Below, piece after piece: positions 21,291 to 32,711 of a DNA stretch of 64,000 nt. The notes under the pieces were generated by a model. That model was not told the origin of the DNA, ran no database searches, and saw only the letters and a program-made list of their open reading frames with translations. The DNA comes from Coemansia sp. RSA 487 (lineage: Eukaryota; Kickxellomycota; Kickxellomycetes; Kickxellales; Kickxellaceae). The stretch spans positions 248,001 through 312,000 of the forward strand of contig JANBRJ010000007.1 of NCBI GenBank assembly GCA_027577595.1, in the 5' to 3' direction. How positions within the stretch are numbered: position 1 is the stretch's first letter; each line of letters opens with the position of its first letter. A program made the position numbers and the translations under genes.

Positions 21291-21926
21291 GACAACGGGG
21301 GGCACCATTGTTTGAGTGTTTGTTTGCCGGAAGTGGGGAGAGTTCAGTATGACTATACTAAAACCAGGCCCCGACATTATACAATTTGCGAGAATAAGCA
21401 CTGTTGGCGGATAGTCGACAATCAACAATGCTCCGCATGATTTATTGCGAGACTGCCAAGTTTGGAGAAAACGCACTTTGTTTATTTTTTGTATTTGATT
21501 AACTATTATAATAATTACACATTTGTCTGCTTACACAAAAGTGAAAATACAAACAGGTGTAAACATATTGAGATAATTTTAGCCATTGCAGATCCCTTTC
21601 AACGAAAGCCCCCAGCATCTGTGAATTGTTCACTTATGAAGTGTTTTTCTCAGCAAACAGCGTAAACAAACCTTTGAACAGGACTAAAAAGAACATGCCC
21701 ATGAAAATACAGGCAGTAGCAAAAAGTGCTTTTGCTTCTTGCAGGGTCTGGTAAAATATTTTTCTTTTCTTTTTAGTTTTGTGGAAACGTGTGACTTTTT
21801 ATTCTTGTTTGTTTATTTTTTTCATCTGCCAATAGCCGAGGCTCGGACCAACAGCACGAAAGCCTACATCGTATTAAACGCCGTGGACCGAAGACACGAG
21901 AACCGAGAAAACAGCCTTTCCTCGCC
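21291..21926. other. Intergenic gap
   Basis: This AT-rich stretch holds the NPR2 3' flank and the promoter of the following spliced gene. No coding sequence is supported. Confidence 0.55.
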
Positions 21927-24661
21927 ATGGCCGGGGTTATTTACAAGGTAACGAAAGCCATGATAAAAAGGCCATTCGGCATCTCAGCTGGAAGCAAAGC
22001 CACAAGCTTGTGAACACAAGATCAGGTCATAGGTACATTGGCCAGTTCAGTGGCAAGCGTAGCCTGATACTCCTTAAAGGACACGGTCGATACAAGCGAC
22101 AAAGTGTGGATGTGTGCGTCTGTGCTGCTGTGCAGCGCGTGTGACTTTTTTGCTTGACTCCGAACAAAGCAAAAACTAGAAAAAATGGCGCCGCTATCGT
22201 TTATAAGCATTGCCACCATTTCTCATACCCGCCAAGTTTATCTACATAGCCTTTCTCTCTCCTTTCCTTTCCTTTCCTTCCCTTTCTCTCTTTGCTGGGA
22301 TGAATTTCCTGCTTTGAATTCCGTAATTTCACACGTTTATGCTAACGCTGCAGTATTCTTGTTTTTATTTATTAGCCGCCTCAACAAAGTCTGCCCGAGT
22401 CGACGTTGCTAAAGGATAGGGGATACACAGTCGACCACAAAGACGCATATTCCGCGCTGGCTGGGCAAGTTCCTCGCCACTCACGCAGCTTCAGCAATAT
22501 CCAGTACAACACATACCGGCACCAACACGCCTTCAACGACACATACTTTGCGCATACTGTAGATCCACCCCCAATGCCAACAGCAGCAGCAGTTCCTGGG
22601 TCATATATAATGGACAAGGATGCTGCTAGTATACCACAGACACCGCCCTCGTCTGGAAAGCCTAACGATGCGTCTTGGTTTAAAGACGAAAGGCCTCCGC
22701 CTATGCCTGGATCGGATTCCAAGTATTCTAGCTACACCGTGGCAGCAAGAGGAAGCGAGCATCGGAGAGTACGTGGACAGCGGCGCAAAACAGACTGTTC
22801 GGACGAGATACAAGCCAGTGTCCGCCGCCCATCCACCTCGCACTCGTCATCGCCGTCCTCGCGCAAAGTCACATATAGCCAGTACCCGGACTTTGAAACA
22901 ATAACAGATCCGTTTGCAAAGCGCGACAAGATCCCCCGGAAAAGCATAAAGCCTTTGTTTTCCGATGCGCCTAGTGCCAATGAGTCCAACAGCAAGCCAC
23001 CCAATCCAGATGACATGTCAGGCACCACATCGTCATCACCAACACTACAGCCGCCACTCGTATCGCAGCTGCCTGCAGAACAAGGCGTGTCTATTGCTAA
23101 AGCGGACGCAAAGCGTCATGAGAATTCAAAAGAAAATATAACCAGGACAAATATACAGCTGGGTCTATCACAGCAGCTGAATGGGGTGCCAGCAAAGCAC
23201 GCGCAGTACCCCAATTCAATGTCGATAGCGTTGCGCAAGCAGCAGCCACCGGCTGCAGAGCCTATCCAGATGGAGCCACTAGATACATCGCTACCAGGCT
23301 CCCCTGCGCCCTCGATGCCTAGAAAAGCAGGCGATGCCCGCTCTTCGCGCACTGGTCAGTCGGTGGTACCAGCGGGAACGATCCCACTATCCCCACTGTC
23401 CCAAACATCGCAGCCGCCGCCCAGCGCACGCACTGCGGATTCGTATTACTTGCGCAATGAATCGCTGTTTCCGCGTGCGCTAGATGTCAAGACGACTGAG
23501 GGATCTGCAATGATCCGGCCGTTCAGTGGACACCATCTCAATAGCCCACGCCTAGACATCGACATGGATAAAGTCGAAACCTTATATGCTAGAAGCAGTG
23601 TGATATTCGAGAAGAACAAGCAGAGGCGTGAGGCAAGAAGCCGTGTTGATTCTGCTGTTGCAGAACCCGACAGCCTTGATTTTACAGCCGCCGTGCGTAA
23701 TAAGGGCAAAAGCGGACTAGGCGGCATGGCTAGCGACCATGCGTCCTCTCCTCTTTCACGGGCCGATTCTAGAGCGAAAAAGCACGCTACAGCTGACAAA
23801 AGGCGCAGTTACGAATATAATAGCGTGGACGACGACATTTACGATTTGGAAGGCCATCACGAAGGCGAGGACTATATTCCATTTGACCAGGTTTTGATTC
23901 CAACAGCATTCAAGCGGCTTCGTGCTGCAATTGAGGATCCTAACTTTGAGATTGACGAAGAGACATACCGGCGGTTCAAATTATCCGAACGCTGGTATGC
24001 GCGCGAGGTGCACGCACAGATGGAGAGAACGTTTGCGATAGGCACTTTTGGCGAGAGCAAGGACCGCGGTCGGATTGATAGAAAGGATCACTCGGAAAAC
24101 AGTACAGAAGCACCTCCACAAGATGACCCTTCAACTATCTATTCGGCTGTCCATCGTAATGATAGATTGGCGAACGCTACAAGAAGTGATTCGGAGCAGG
24201 ATATCCCAATGTCTTCTATCAACCAGCCCACACGCAAACGCACCTCCAGCCGCAGACGTTCCCAGCGGAGCGGAACAAGCAGCAATGGTTCGCACCGTCG
24301 TTACCCGATCCCAGCACAGGAGGTTCCACAGGTGCCGCAGGTCTTCTCTCCAAGAAGCAAACAACGTCCTGCGCGTGGCCACAGCCTTGCGCGCAGAGAA
24401 ACACATGACCTTGACGACAGAACAGGGTATGTGCCGCCACAGCTGCAGACAGCACAAGCGCGGCAGGACAGCCTCAACTACACACGCAATCGCGACGACG
24501 TCGCAGCCCTACGTGGGCAAGCAGATCTGTCGTCGCATGTGCGGCGTGCTGCGCCGATTCACCACCACGATGCACACACAGGCCGCAGATCCGAAAGAAA
24601 GGATTCGCAACAGCAGCCAGAACAACAGTCCTCCGGCTGCTGTGGATGTACCATCATGTAA
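21927..24661 (+). CDS. Large disordered protein with C-terminal CaaX box
   Basis: I do not recognise this protein. The model has two exons: a 21-nt first exon (21927-21947, MAGVIYK) and the main exon 22376-24661. They are joined across an intron with donor GTAACG, a GCTAAC branch site and acceptor TTTATTAG. The main frame opens right after an in-frame TAG formed by the acceptor, which supports splicing. The product is about 768 residues, mostly Ser/Pro/Arg-rich and disordered. One ordered-looking block lies near 505-560 (IPFDQVLIPTAFKRLRAA, then a YRRFKLSERWY helix). The protein ends GCCGCTIM: CTIM is a good CaaX prenylation signal, and the extra cysteines could be palmitoylated. This predicts a membrane-attached scaffold. 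Exon 1 is the least certain part. Confidence 0.7.
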
Positions 24662-25261
24662 TTTACTGCTCGTTTGTCACACAGTCCTTTCTTCTCCACT
24701 ACACGCTTTTTTTCATTACGTATCTTGTTTTTGTTTTGTTCGTTTTAGGAAAAAAATTAATGTAAAAGTTTGAAGCAGGAAAAAAACGCGTAAAACACAC
24801 GAAACAATAAAACGCCAGCCACACGCGATCAATAAAAAACATTTTTTTGTTGGTGAGCTGAACTGAGCTGGCTGATTTGTGATGAAAGCTAGACGCATTT
24901 TTAACTTTGTAAGCATCCCCTCTTTCTGCTTCCATTAGCTCATTGTTACCACGTCTTTTGTATATTTTCTTTTTTATCACCCTTTGGTTGCATTTGCTGC
25001 GCATTTATTCATTTTAGCACATTAGCGAACTACGTGACTGTGGCACTTAAAAGTCCTTTGCTTTCTACCTTCCTTCGCATAATTAGTCAATGGGTATGTT
25101 TCAAGAATCCCAGAGTCTTTGAGAAACGTCAATGAAATTGCTCTCATTTAGCGGCTATTTGTAGTGGAAGCTGCGCAGCCTTGCACTTGATCGCCATGAC
25201 CTCTTCGTTTATCTTAACTCGACGTACTAAAATGTGTTTTTGAATTAAAACTCCCCCTCTC
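24662..25261. other. Intergenic gap before SEN1
   Basis: This 600 bp AT-rich gap holds the 3' flank of the CaaX gene and the SEN1 promoter. Nothing else is recognised. Confidence 0.6.
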
Positions 25262-28200
25262 ATGGAGATGAGTATAGCAGCCACAAGCGTGCCTCCACCA
25301 ACATACACACCAAGTCTCACGGAGCTCAACGTATTGCTCACGCAGAAGCGAAATAATGAGAACAGCGAAAAGGCTTGCCTGGCGTTTTTCCAAGCTGGAC
25401 TGGACTACTTTGTGAATGGCAAGGCGCAGTGTTGGTGGTGCAACAGGGACTCATGCGATGCGGCAATGGATATGCTACACTTGTTTTCTATTGCCGAAAC
25501 AGATAAAGTCAAAGAGTACAAAGCCACGTTTGCCGAGCAGCTCACAAAGTGCGAAGACTGCATTTTTGCCTATTATGCGGCAAAGACAACACTACGTAAG
25601 CGGTACGTTAAGCAGTTTGATCTACAAAAGGTCGACGCCTTCTTTCGGCTTCTTGGTGAATGGGATGCTGGGCGCATTTTCTACAATCTTTCCACAGCTG
25701 ACACCAACAGCACCAGCAGCTGGTCTTCTACTCGCATCACGCTGATAGACGCTCTGTCTGACAGTGCCACCATTCTATTCCATCACAAAATAACCACAGC
25801 CATCACAAAATATGCGCTAGCACGACTTGGATCTGGTAGCGTTCTTGATCTGGGCAACCGCTTGCTTCCTGGGTTCCTGGCTCTATGCTTCAGCGCCGAT
25901 ATGACTATTCGTACATGGGCATGGCGATCTCTGAAGCTTGCGACAAGAAAAGACGCGCTGGTGCCCTTTGAAATGGTCGAGGTTGTGTTTGCCGGCATAC
26001 TGGGTCGGCTTGCCGCCCAGACCAAGTTTAAAACCACATGCCCGGTATCGTCCTTGGGGTACGAAAAGCACTTGGAGCGCATGTCGTTTTCGTTTTCGAC
26101 ACACGATGCGTGGCACGGCATGCGTGTTGCGCTGGGCAGGCTTTCCAGCGATATCAGGAGGAGTCTCGTCGACCGCTTCAGCAAGCTCCCGGTGTTTATA
26201 TGCCAGTGTCTGATGCAGATCGAGGGAGACGAGTTTATTCAAGCTCTTCGCGCGTTTGGGCTCGTCATTGGCGCAGCCGAAAAACCCGCTGTTTGGCCAC
26301 AGATATCGCGCAATATTGGGTGTAACCCGGAAGACTTTGTTTTACGCGTCATGGGCCATCGAGAGTTTGGCTATCGATTTGAGTCTGCAGCTCACCACAA
26401 GTCTTCAAAGACCCCAGTTGACGACACCACCATCTCTGCACACAATAACCATCTGCGGCCCGTCCTGGAATGGATTACGCCATTCATCGAGTCTCTGCAG
26501 CTTCCAAAGGACTCTCAAGCCATCGTGGCTCTTCTTGAGGAGCTTCTTTTCAAAGTTCGCCTGAACACAGGAGTGCCGCAAGTAAGCGCTGCCATTGCCA
26601 CACACACTGCAATGGCCATCATCACCCATTGCTTGAAGCTACCCACGCTTGAGCGATTTATGGCCGACGGCAAGCATTTGCTGAGTGAATTCCTCCATGC
26701 GAATTTTCACGTCATATCTGATATTGCGCAGGGCCGCGACTCGCTTTCTAAAAGCGAGCTGCTCATCTCGGGTGCTGAGGATCTAATCGAGCTGATTCTT
26801 CGCGAGGATCTGGCAAACATGTTCAAAGTCTTTTCAGAATATAACGAGATTGCCGAATGTCTCAAAGACGACCCTGATCTTTTTGCAGAGCACGATACAA
26901 AGGGCAAAGCGTCGGCTCCCGTTCTAATACACTTCCCCAGCGTCTGGGAGTGCGTTCTCAAGGACCCCCAAAACACGAATATTGTGCGCAAGTCTGTCTA
27001 CGTTACCTCATATCTCCTGCTATTCGATCCGATCCCCAAAAACCTTCTTCGCTGCCTTCCGCAGCAGTGGCGTGGCCTGTATAGACTGTTTGAGCAAGAA
27101 AGGTCTGTGCTTGTTGGCCTGCTGGGGAATGTCTTGCAATTACTTGCGACAAGCCTTGACGACGTTGATCCTGCTGAGCGCCACGAGTTTGAACAGGAGA
27201 TCCTGTCCTCACAGCTACGCCTGCTTGTTTCTCCATGGCCCAGCATCCACCGCGTTGTCCTCCAGGTGCTGCGCATCACGTCGCTTGATCTGAGCGAAAG
27301 CGAATCCGACGAGCCGCAGCGAACAGGCGGCGGCTATGCAGCGGCGGCAAGCAAACAATTGGAAAGGCTAAGTGTCAACGAGCGTGATCTCGCGTGCAAC
27401 GAGCTATTTCGGCGCCACAAGTACTGCTTTGTTCGGTCGCTAACGGACATTGCTAACGACTGCAAGGTGCTTGTAAGCTGCAGCCGACCAGCACACACGT
27501 GTAGTAGCAACATTGCGCTATACGTTCGGTCCTCGATGTCTGTCATCGATGACAAGGATGTATCGGAGCCCGTTGTACGGATGTTTTTTGCATTCTGTAG
27601 CCTCCTTGAGGCGATCCTCAAGCTCAACGCGAACAACGGGATGCAGGCTGGCGACTACAGCATGTATATGGATTCGGTACTTGTCGTTTTCAACACCGTA
27701 TACGTTATGCTGAACTCGCTCAAGTTTGCCGCGTTTGTAAACATGGTCAAAAATAGCACCAACTTTAACGAGAACGAGACAATGGATGCGCTTTCGATGT
27801 GCGTGGCGCAGATGCTGAACTATCTTGGTGGCGACGATTCGCTCGGCGTCTCTGACATGATAATTCAGATGTTTGGGTTCATTGCTAACGGCCTGGCTGC
27901 TACTCTAGGCACATCCATGTTATATCCAAAGGAGACCGTTGATGCACTGATCAGTGGCAATGCTGGGCGTTTGACACCCATGATGCGAACCAAGCTGCGC
28001 CATACCACATCAGGATCAGTGTGGGAAGCCCGTTCTATCAAGGTATCCAAGGCAAAACCTGTCCAGATCATCTTTGACGATGCAGACGATTTATCGTTAT
28101 TAGATGGAGTAGACCTCAGCGATGTGCTGGACGAATCCTTGCCAGCGGATCAGCCCGACATAGAGCCCATCGTCGTGATTGATGAACCTAAATCTGGCTA

Positions 28201-31200
28201 CTGGGCTGATCTGTCGACCAACAACCAGCAACCAAGTGCTCCTGCTAGCTCTGCGCTTAACCGAGCAGCGGAGAAACCAAAAGTCACACAATTTACCTCC
28301 AGCGACGTGAGTCATGTCAAGCAAATGAAGCAGATGTCGTTGAATACCTGGTTGCCTCGGGATTCCGGCAAAGCAGACAGCCTGACAGCGAAGCTGAAGC
28401 AAAAATCAGCACAGCCATCAGGCACGAAATCGAATAGCAGAAAGTCGAACACGGGCAGCGTCAGCTTGTTCGACCATGTACGCAGCAGCTACACCAGTAT
28501 GCGCAGCGATTCGCGACTTGGAAGTGGAGTCCAGAAACCGCCATCCATTTCCCAGAAGGTCGTCAAGGCACCCCGATCAATGGCAGTCTCGGGCTTTTCC
28601 GCTACTGCGCAAAGACCGGTCAAGCACTATGACCCCTATGCGCCTGCCGCAGAAGAAAACACAATGTACATCCGCGATGTCTCTGAAGTTGCATTGAGGG
28701 AGCTTGAGGCGGAGAAGCTAAAAAAGGGACTGACTACAAACAAGCAGCAGCAAAACGGGCGCTCGCTGAGCGCTGGATTGGACGACAGCGATGTGTCTAG
28801 CTCGGATGACGAAAGTAGCGGCGAAGCAAAGCGGAGTTATGGCTTGGCGGGATTAATCAAAATCCCAAAGCACAGCGATTCCAAGCTGCAGCCACGGCGA
28901 ACAATGAAGATGTTTTCACTTGTAGGGGAGAATTCAAAGCATGCCAGTGGACCTGGTTTGTCTGGTGGTCAATTCTTTGACCAAGAGACTCGCGACAGGG
29001 CTCTCGCTGAGCAAAGGGCGAAAATGAGGTTAAATCCAAGCCTCAACCAGCTGTATAAACAACTGCTTGGCTGGCAGTACGAAGATACCGGCGATTACCC
29101 TCCCAATATAAAGCAATCTGAGCTACAAAAGGTGGTGGATACATTTGTGGACTGTGACACGTACAGCCAAATATTTGAGCCCCTTCTCGTGCTTGAAAGC
29201 TGGGCGCAGTTCCAGCGCGCGAAGGAAGAAGCTGAGAGTAATGACACCGGCGAAGCAACGCTTGAATCTCGGACTGGCCTGGACGATTTCCAAGATATTA
29301 CTTTTAAAATGACACCAGCAGATGCTGAGATGATCTCTGACAATGATGTGCTTGTCTTTGCCGAGGCCCTTTCGTACGAAAAGCGTCTTGTGATCAGCGG
29401 GATGCAAGGAGTCCAACCGAAAGACAGCATGCCGCTGAGCAAAAAATTTTCGGGCAGATACACTTTCTTGGCAATGGTGAAGAAACGGATCTTTGGTCGC
29501 AAGGGAGCCGAGATGGTTGTGCGAGTGTATTTCCACGGCAGCCGGATTGCGTTGATGCTGAACAGAATGACGCTCAACTCATGCTGGGAGTTTTTCAAAC
29601 TCTATAGCATGATTCCGATCCGGCGTGAATATGCGGCATTGTTGTCGCTGGAGTATTTGGATGAGAATCTTGTCAAGGAGATTTTATGCCCACGCGAATC
29701 CCTACGTCGTAAGGCTCTTAGCCGAACTGAGGTCCAGCAAGTAATGAAGGCACATGCACTTAATCAGCCGCAGGCGGAGGCCGTCGCATCTGCGATCAAG
29801 TTAGAGAATGGGTTTACGCTCATCCAAGGGCCGCCTGGAACGGGTAAAACAAAGACCATTCTTGGCTTATCCGGAGCACTTGTGTCTTCGACAAAGACAA
29901 TGGCTGATTCGAGCGACGATGAGAAGAACAAACAGGGTCTATTTGCGAACAAGCTGCTCATCTGCGCACCAAGCAATGCGGCTGTCGACGAGATTGTCAA
30001 ACGCCTCAAAAACGGCATCCGCGACAACACTGGCACAACATTTTACCCCCGTGTTGTGCGCATTGGGCAGTCAGATAGTATCAGTAGTACGGTGCGCGAC
30101 ACAACGCTCGATTTCCTGCTCGACAAGGCGCTAAACTCCTTTGACTCTAGTCTGAACAGCAAGTCTGCGAACGTGACAAAGGGAATGAGCGAGCAGCAGA
30201 GCAGCCTGCTTCTTGACATTGCCGGGCAGAACCGACGTGAGGATGGAAAAGCAGTGGCTGCCGCTGCAGGAGCCAGAGAGATGCAGCGGACGGCGCAGGT
30301 GTCAATCAAGTCGCTATGTTCGCAGCTTACCGAGGCCAACGACGAGATTAAGGAGCTCGATGTACAAATGCAAAAAGTAGATCCTAGCAACACAGCGGCT
30401 ATGCGTAGTCTGAAGGATAAGTATCAAAAGTCCAAACAGCAAAAGAGAATGATTACACAGAAGCTGGTCCAGGAGCGCGAGCGTGTGCGCGGAGCTGGCA
30501 AGGCAATAGACGAAACCAAGGCCAAGGTGCGTATGCAGATCCTACAAAAGACAGATATCCTTTGCTGCACACTCAGCGGCAGTGGCCATGATCTGTTAAC
30601 ATCGCTCAACTGTTCGTTCGAGACTGTCATCATCGACGAGGCTGCGCAGAGTATTGAGCTCTCGTGTTTAATTCCATTAAAGTACGGATGCAAGCGGTGT
30701 ATTCTTGTTGGTGATCCGAACCAGCTTCCGCCAACGGTTTTTTCGCAACCTGCGATGCGACATCTTTACAATCAGAGTTTGTTTGTTCGCATACAAAAGA
30801 ACGCGCCGCAAGCAGTGAATCTGCTTAGTATCCAGTACCGCATGCACCCGGAGATATCTGTCTTTCCGTCGCGTCTATTCTACGAGTCCCGTTTGCAGGA
30901 TGGTCCCGAGATGGCGGTCAAGCAGCGCGCACCATGGCATGACAGCACCAAGTACCCGCCGTTCAGGTTTTTCAATATCTCTTCGGGCAAGGAGCAGGTT
31001 GGGTCGTCGCACTCCGTTTATAACATGGAGGAGGTGACAGCAGCGGTTCAGCTTGTTTACAATCTGTGCATGGACCATCCCGATCTGCCATGGAAGCAGC
31101 GGATCGGTATCATTACACCGTACAAGCAGCAATTACGCAAGCTTGTTGATGCGTTCGTAAGCTACTTTGGAGAAATGGCCAAAGACGCAATCGAGTTCAA

Positions 31201-32398
31201 TACCGTGGATGGATTCCAGGGTCAGGAGAAGGACATTATTATATTTTCGTGCGTCAGAGCAGGCGAAGGCGGCGTAGGATTCCTGTCGGACGAACGCAGA
31301 ATGAACGTTGGACTCACTCGTGCGCGAAAATCGCTTTTTGTTCTCGGAAACGCAGGTCTTCTTACTGTGAGCCCGCTTTGGAAGAAGCTCATTGATGACT
31401 CTAGAGAGCGGAATTTGCTGCGAGAGAGCTCTCTGCCCCTGTTCGGGAAGCGTGTAGTGCGCGGTGTTAGGTTGGATGGGTTGCTAAGAGATGTCAAGGA
31501 AGGCAACTCAAGGACCAAAGCTGATGGAGAAGGCGATCGGTCCGAATTTATAATGGAAGATATCGATGAATCTGCTTTAGATATACTAAACCAAGGTTCC
31601 CCAATTGCCAAACAATCACTACTGCAGCCGCTACAGCTTGGGGAGCCGATGGATGTGGATGTTGGAATGTCCGGCGATAAAAGAAAACATCAGTCAGCAA
31701 CCGCTGGGGAGTCGGCCAAAGGCAACTATCAGAAGCCAAATCTGGATCAAAAGCGCGTACGGCTATCTGATGAGTGTTTGATTAATTCTGAAGACCAGGA
31801 AAGGAGCAACAGGAATCCTGCCCGCTTGCGGTCTGTATCAGCAACACAAAGCCATGTGCAGCAGCGACCGCCAAGACCGCCGCCGCCACCTGCTTTAGCT
31901 CGAGATGCACAGATTGCAGCTAGTCGTGAAAAGCAGCGAAGTGCGCTGTTTATTCCTAGAAAGCGCACAGGTCGTGGAGGCGCAGCTGCAGGATCTAGAG
32001 AGCAAAGAAGCGCTAGTCTGGCAAGACCGGCTTCTGCTCATTTGCCGATGGCGAGACCGTCTCCACCACCACCACCTGCTACAGCTATCATTCCACTTCC
32101 TACTACTAATGCACCGTCGCCGGCGTTGCCACTGCCACAAGAAGACAAACAGAACAAGGCCCATGAAAGGGAGAAAAGAGATGATCACAAACGGCATTCA
32201 AAGTCCCGTTCGTCGTCAAAGAAGTCTCGTCCTTCAGAAAAACCGCCAAAGCGCAAACCCGGCATGTTTCGCCCTGGAATGGCAGGTGGTGGATACAGCA
32301 GCAGCAGCAGCAACAGTAGCAAAGGCAAGCGCAGGAGCAAGAACAAGGACCCTAACGACAGTCGCGATGACTTGATATCAAGCATGCTGTATAGATAA
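25262..32398 (+). CDS. SEN1: RNA/DNA helicase SEN1
   Basis: This is a 2378-residue Sen1/senataxin superfamily 1B helicase in a single exon (yeast 2231). It unwinds RNA-DNA hybrids, ends non-coding RNA polymerase II transcription with Nrd1/Nab3 in yeast, and resolves R-loops. The N-terminal 1000 residues are the helical SEN1_N region. The helicase core has Walker A GPPGTGKT at 1523-1530 and the DEAA box at 1792-1795 (IIDEAAQSIE). It also shows VGDPNQLPPTV, IQYRMHPEIS, TVDGFQGQEKD and VGLTRARKSL. A Lys/Gln-rich insertion (about 1600-1760) separates motifs Ia and II, as in yeast Sen1. The tail after about 2080 is disordered, with poly-Pro runs and basic nuclear-localisation-like clusters (KKSRPSEKPPKRK). 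The ATG at 25262 is followed closely by another. Confidence 0.96.
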   Translation: MEMSIAATSVPPPTYTPSLTELNVLLTQKRNNENSEKACLAFFQAGLDYFVNGKAQCWWCNRDSCDAAMDMLHLFSIAETDKVKEYKATFAEQLTKCEDCIFAYYAAKTTLRKRYVKQFDLQKVDAFFRLLGEWDAGRIFYNLSTADTNSTSSWSSTRITLIDALSDSATILFHHKITTAITKYALARLGSGSVLDLGNRLLPGFLALCFSADMTIRTWAWRSLKLATRKDALVPFEMVEVVFAGILGRLAAQTKFKTTCPVSSLGYEKHLERMSFSFSTHDAWHGMRVALGRLSSDIRRSLVDRFSKLPVFICQCLMQIEGDEFIQALRAFGLVIGAAEKPAVWPQISRNIGCNPEDFVLRVMGHREFGYRFESAAHHKSSKTPVDDTTISAHNNHLRPVLEWITPFIESLQLPKDSQAIVALLEELLFKVRLNTGVPQVSAAIATHTAMAIITHCLKLPTLERFMADGKHLLSEFLHANFHVISDIAQGRDSLSKSELLISGAEDLIELILREDLANMFKVFSEYNEIAECLKDDPDLFAEHDTKGKASAPVLIHFPSVWECVLKDPQNTNIVRKSVYVTSYLLLFDPIPKNLLRCLPQQWRGLYRLFEQERSVLVGLLGNVLQLLATSLDDVDPAERHEFEQEILSSQLRLLVSPWPSIHRVVLQVLRITSLDLSESESDEPQRTGGGYAAAASKQLERLSVNERDLACNELFRRHKYCFVRSLTDIANDCKVLVSCSRPAHTCSSNIALYVRSSMSVIDDKDVSEPVVRMFFAFCSLLEAILKLNANNGMQAGDYSMYMDSVLVVFNTVYVMLNSLKFAAFVNMVKNSTNFNENETMDALSMCVAQMLNYLGGDDSLGVSDMIIQMFGFIANGLAATLGTSMLYPKETVDALISGNAGRLTPMMRTKLRHTTSGSVWEARSIKVSKAKPVQIIFDDADDLSLLDGVDLSDVLDESLPADQPDIEPIVVIDEPKSGYWADLSTNNQQPSAPASSALNRAAEKPKVTQFTSSDVSHVKQMKQMSLNTWLPRDSGKADSLTAKLKQKSAQPSGTKSNSRKSNTGSVSLFDHVRSSYTSMRSDSRLGSGVQKPPSISQKVVKAPRSMAVSGFSATAQRPVKHYDPYAPAAEENTMYIRDVSEVALRELEAEKLKKGLTTNKQQQNGRSLSAGLDDSDVSSSDDESSGEAKRSYGLAGLIKIPKHSDSKLQPRRTMKMFSLVGENSKHASGPGLSGGQFFDQETRDRALAEQRAKMRLNPSLNQLYKQLLGWQYEDTGDYPPNIKQSELQKVVDTFVDCDTYSQIFEPLLVLESWAQFQRAKEEAESNDTGEATLESRTGLDDFQDITFKMTPADAEMISDNDVLVFAEALSYEKRLVISGMQGVQPKDSMPLSKKFSGRYTFLAMVKKRIFGRKGAEMVVRVYFHGSRIALMLNRMTLNSCWEFFKLYSMIPIRREYAALLSLEYLDENLVKEILCPRESLRRKALSRTEVQQVMKAHALNQPQAEAVASAIKLENGFTLIQGPPGTGKTKTILGLSGALVSSTKTMADSSDDEKNKQGLFANKLLICAPSNAAVDEIVKRLKNGIRDNTGTTFYPRVVRIGQSDSISSTVRDTTLDFLLDKALNSFDSSLNSKSANVTKGMSEQQSSLLLDIAGQNRREDGKAVAAAAGAREMQRTAQVSIKSLCSQLTEANDEIKELDVQMQKVDPSNTAAMRSLKDKYQKSKQQKRMITQKLVQERERVRGAGKAIDETKAKVRMQILQKTDILCCTLSGSGHDLLTSLNCSFETVIIDEAAQSIELSCLIPLKYGCKRCILVGDPNQLPPTVFSQPAMRHLYNQSLFVRIQKNAPQAVNLLSIQYRMHPEISVFPSRLFYESRLQDGPEMAVKQRAPWHDSTKYPPFRFFNISSGKEQVGSSHSVYNMEEVTAAVQLVYNLCMDHPDLPWKQRIGIITPYKQQLRKLVDAFVSYFGEMAKDAIEFNTVDGFQGQEKDIIIFSCVRAGEGGVGFLSDERRMNVGLTRARKSLFVLGNAGLLTVSPLWKKLIDDSRERNLLRESSLPLFGKRVVRGVRLDGLLRDVKEGNSRTKADGEGDRSEFIMEDIDESALDILNQGSPIAKQSLLQPLQLGEPMDVDVGMSGDKRKHQSATAGESAKGNYQKPNLDQKRVRLSDECLINSEDQERSNRNPARLRSVSATQSHVQQRPPRPPPPPALARDAQIAASREKQRSALFIPRKRTGRGGAAAGSREQRSASLARPASAHLPMARPSPPPPPATAIIPLPTTNAPSPALPLPQEDKQNKAHEREKRDDHKRHSKSRSSSKKSRPSEKPPKRKPGMFRPGMAGGGYSSSSSNSSKGKRRSKNKDPNDSRDDLISSMLYR

Positions 32399-32617
32399 TC
32401 GATTATACAATTACTAGGAGATACGCAATTGAGCCTGTTATCCTCGGCCCAATTTCTGGCCAGCGGTCTAGGAACAAGGCTACTACTGTTCCGGATGTGG
32501 TTGCAAAGAAAAAGTTTGTTATCGTGGCCGCAGTTAGCAGCTGTTTCTAAAGCTAAATGTTTTTACGCATGGAAAGCCTAGGCTACCTTTAGGCTATCTT
32601 GCTTTGCTAGCAAGAGG

Positions 32618-32624
32618 TATAAAA
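32618..32624 (+). promoter_or_regulatory. TATA box of the DUF4246 gene
   Basis: A TATAAAA heptamer lies 94 bp before the ATG at 32712 and is followed by a pyrimidine-rich leader. It sits in the 313 bp gap after SEN1, in which nothing else is seen. Confidence 0.55.
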
Positions 32625-32711
32625 CCACCATTTCTCCCTAGGATTCATACAATTCTCTACTAATTCTCACTAAGTTTTAAGAAGCAGTTTTTCCAAAAAA
32701 AACTTTTAGCC

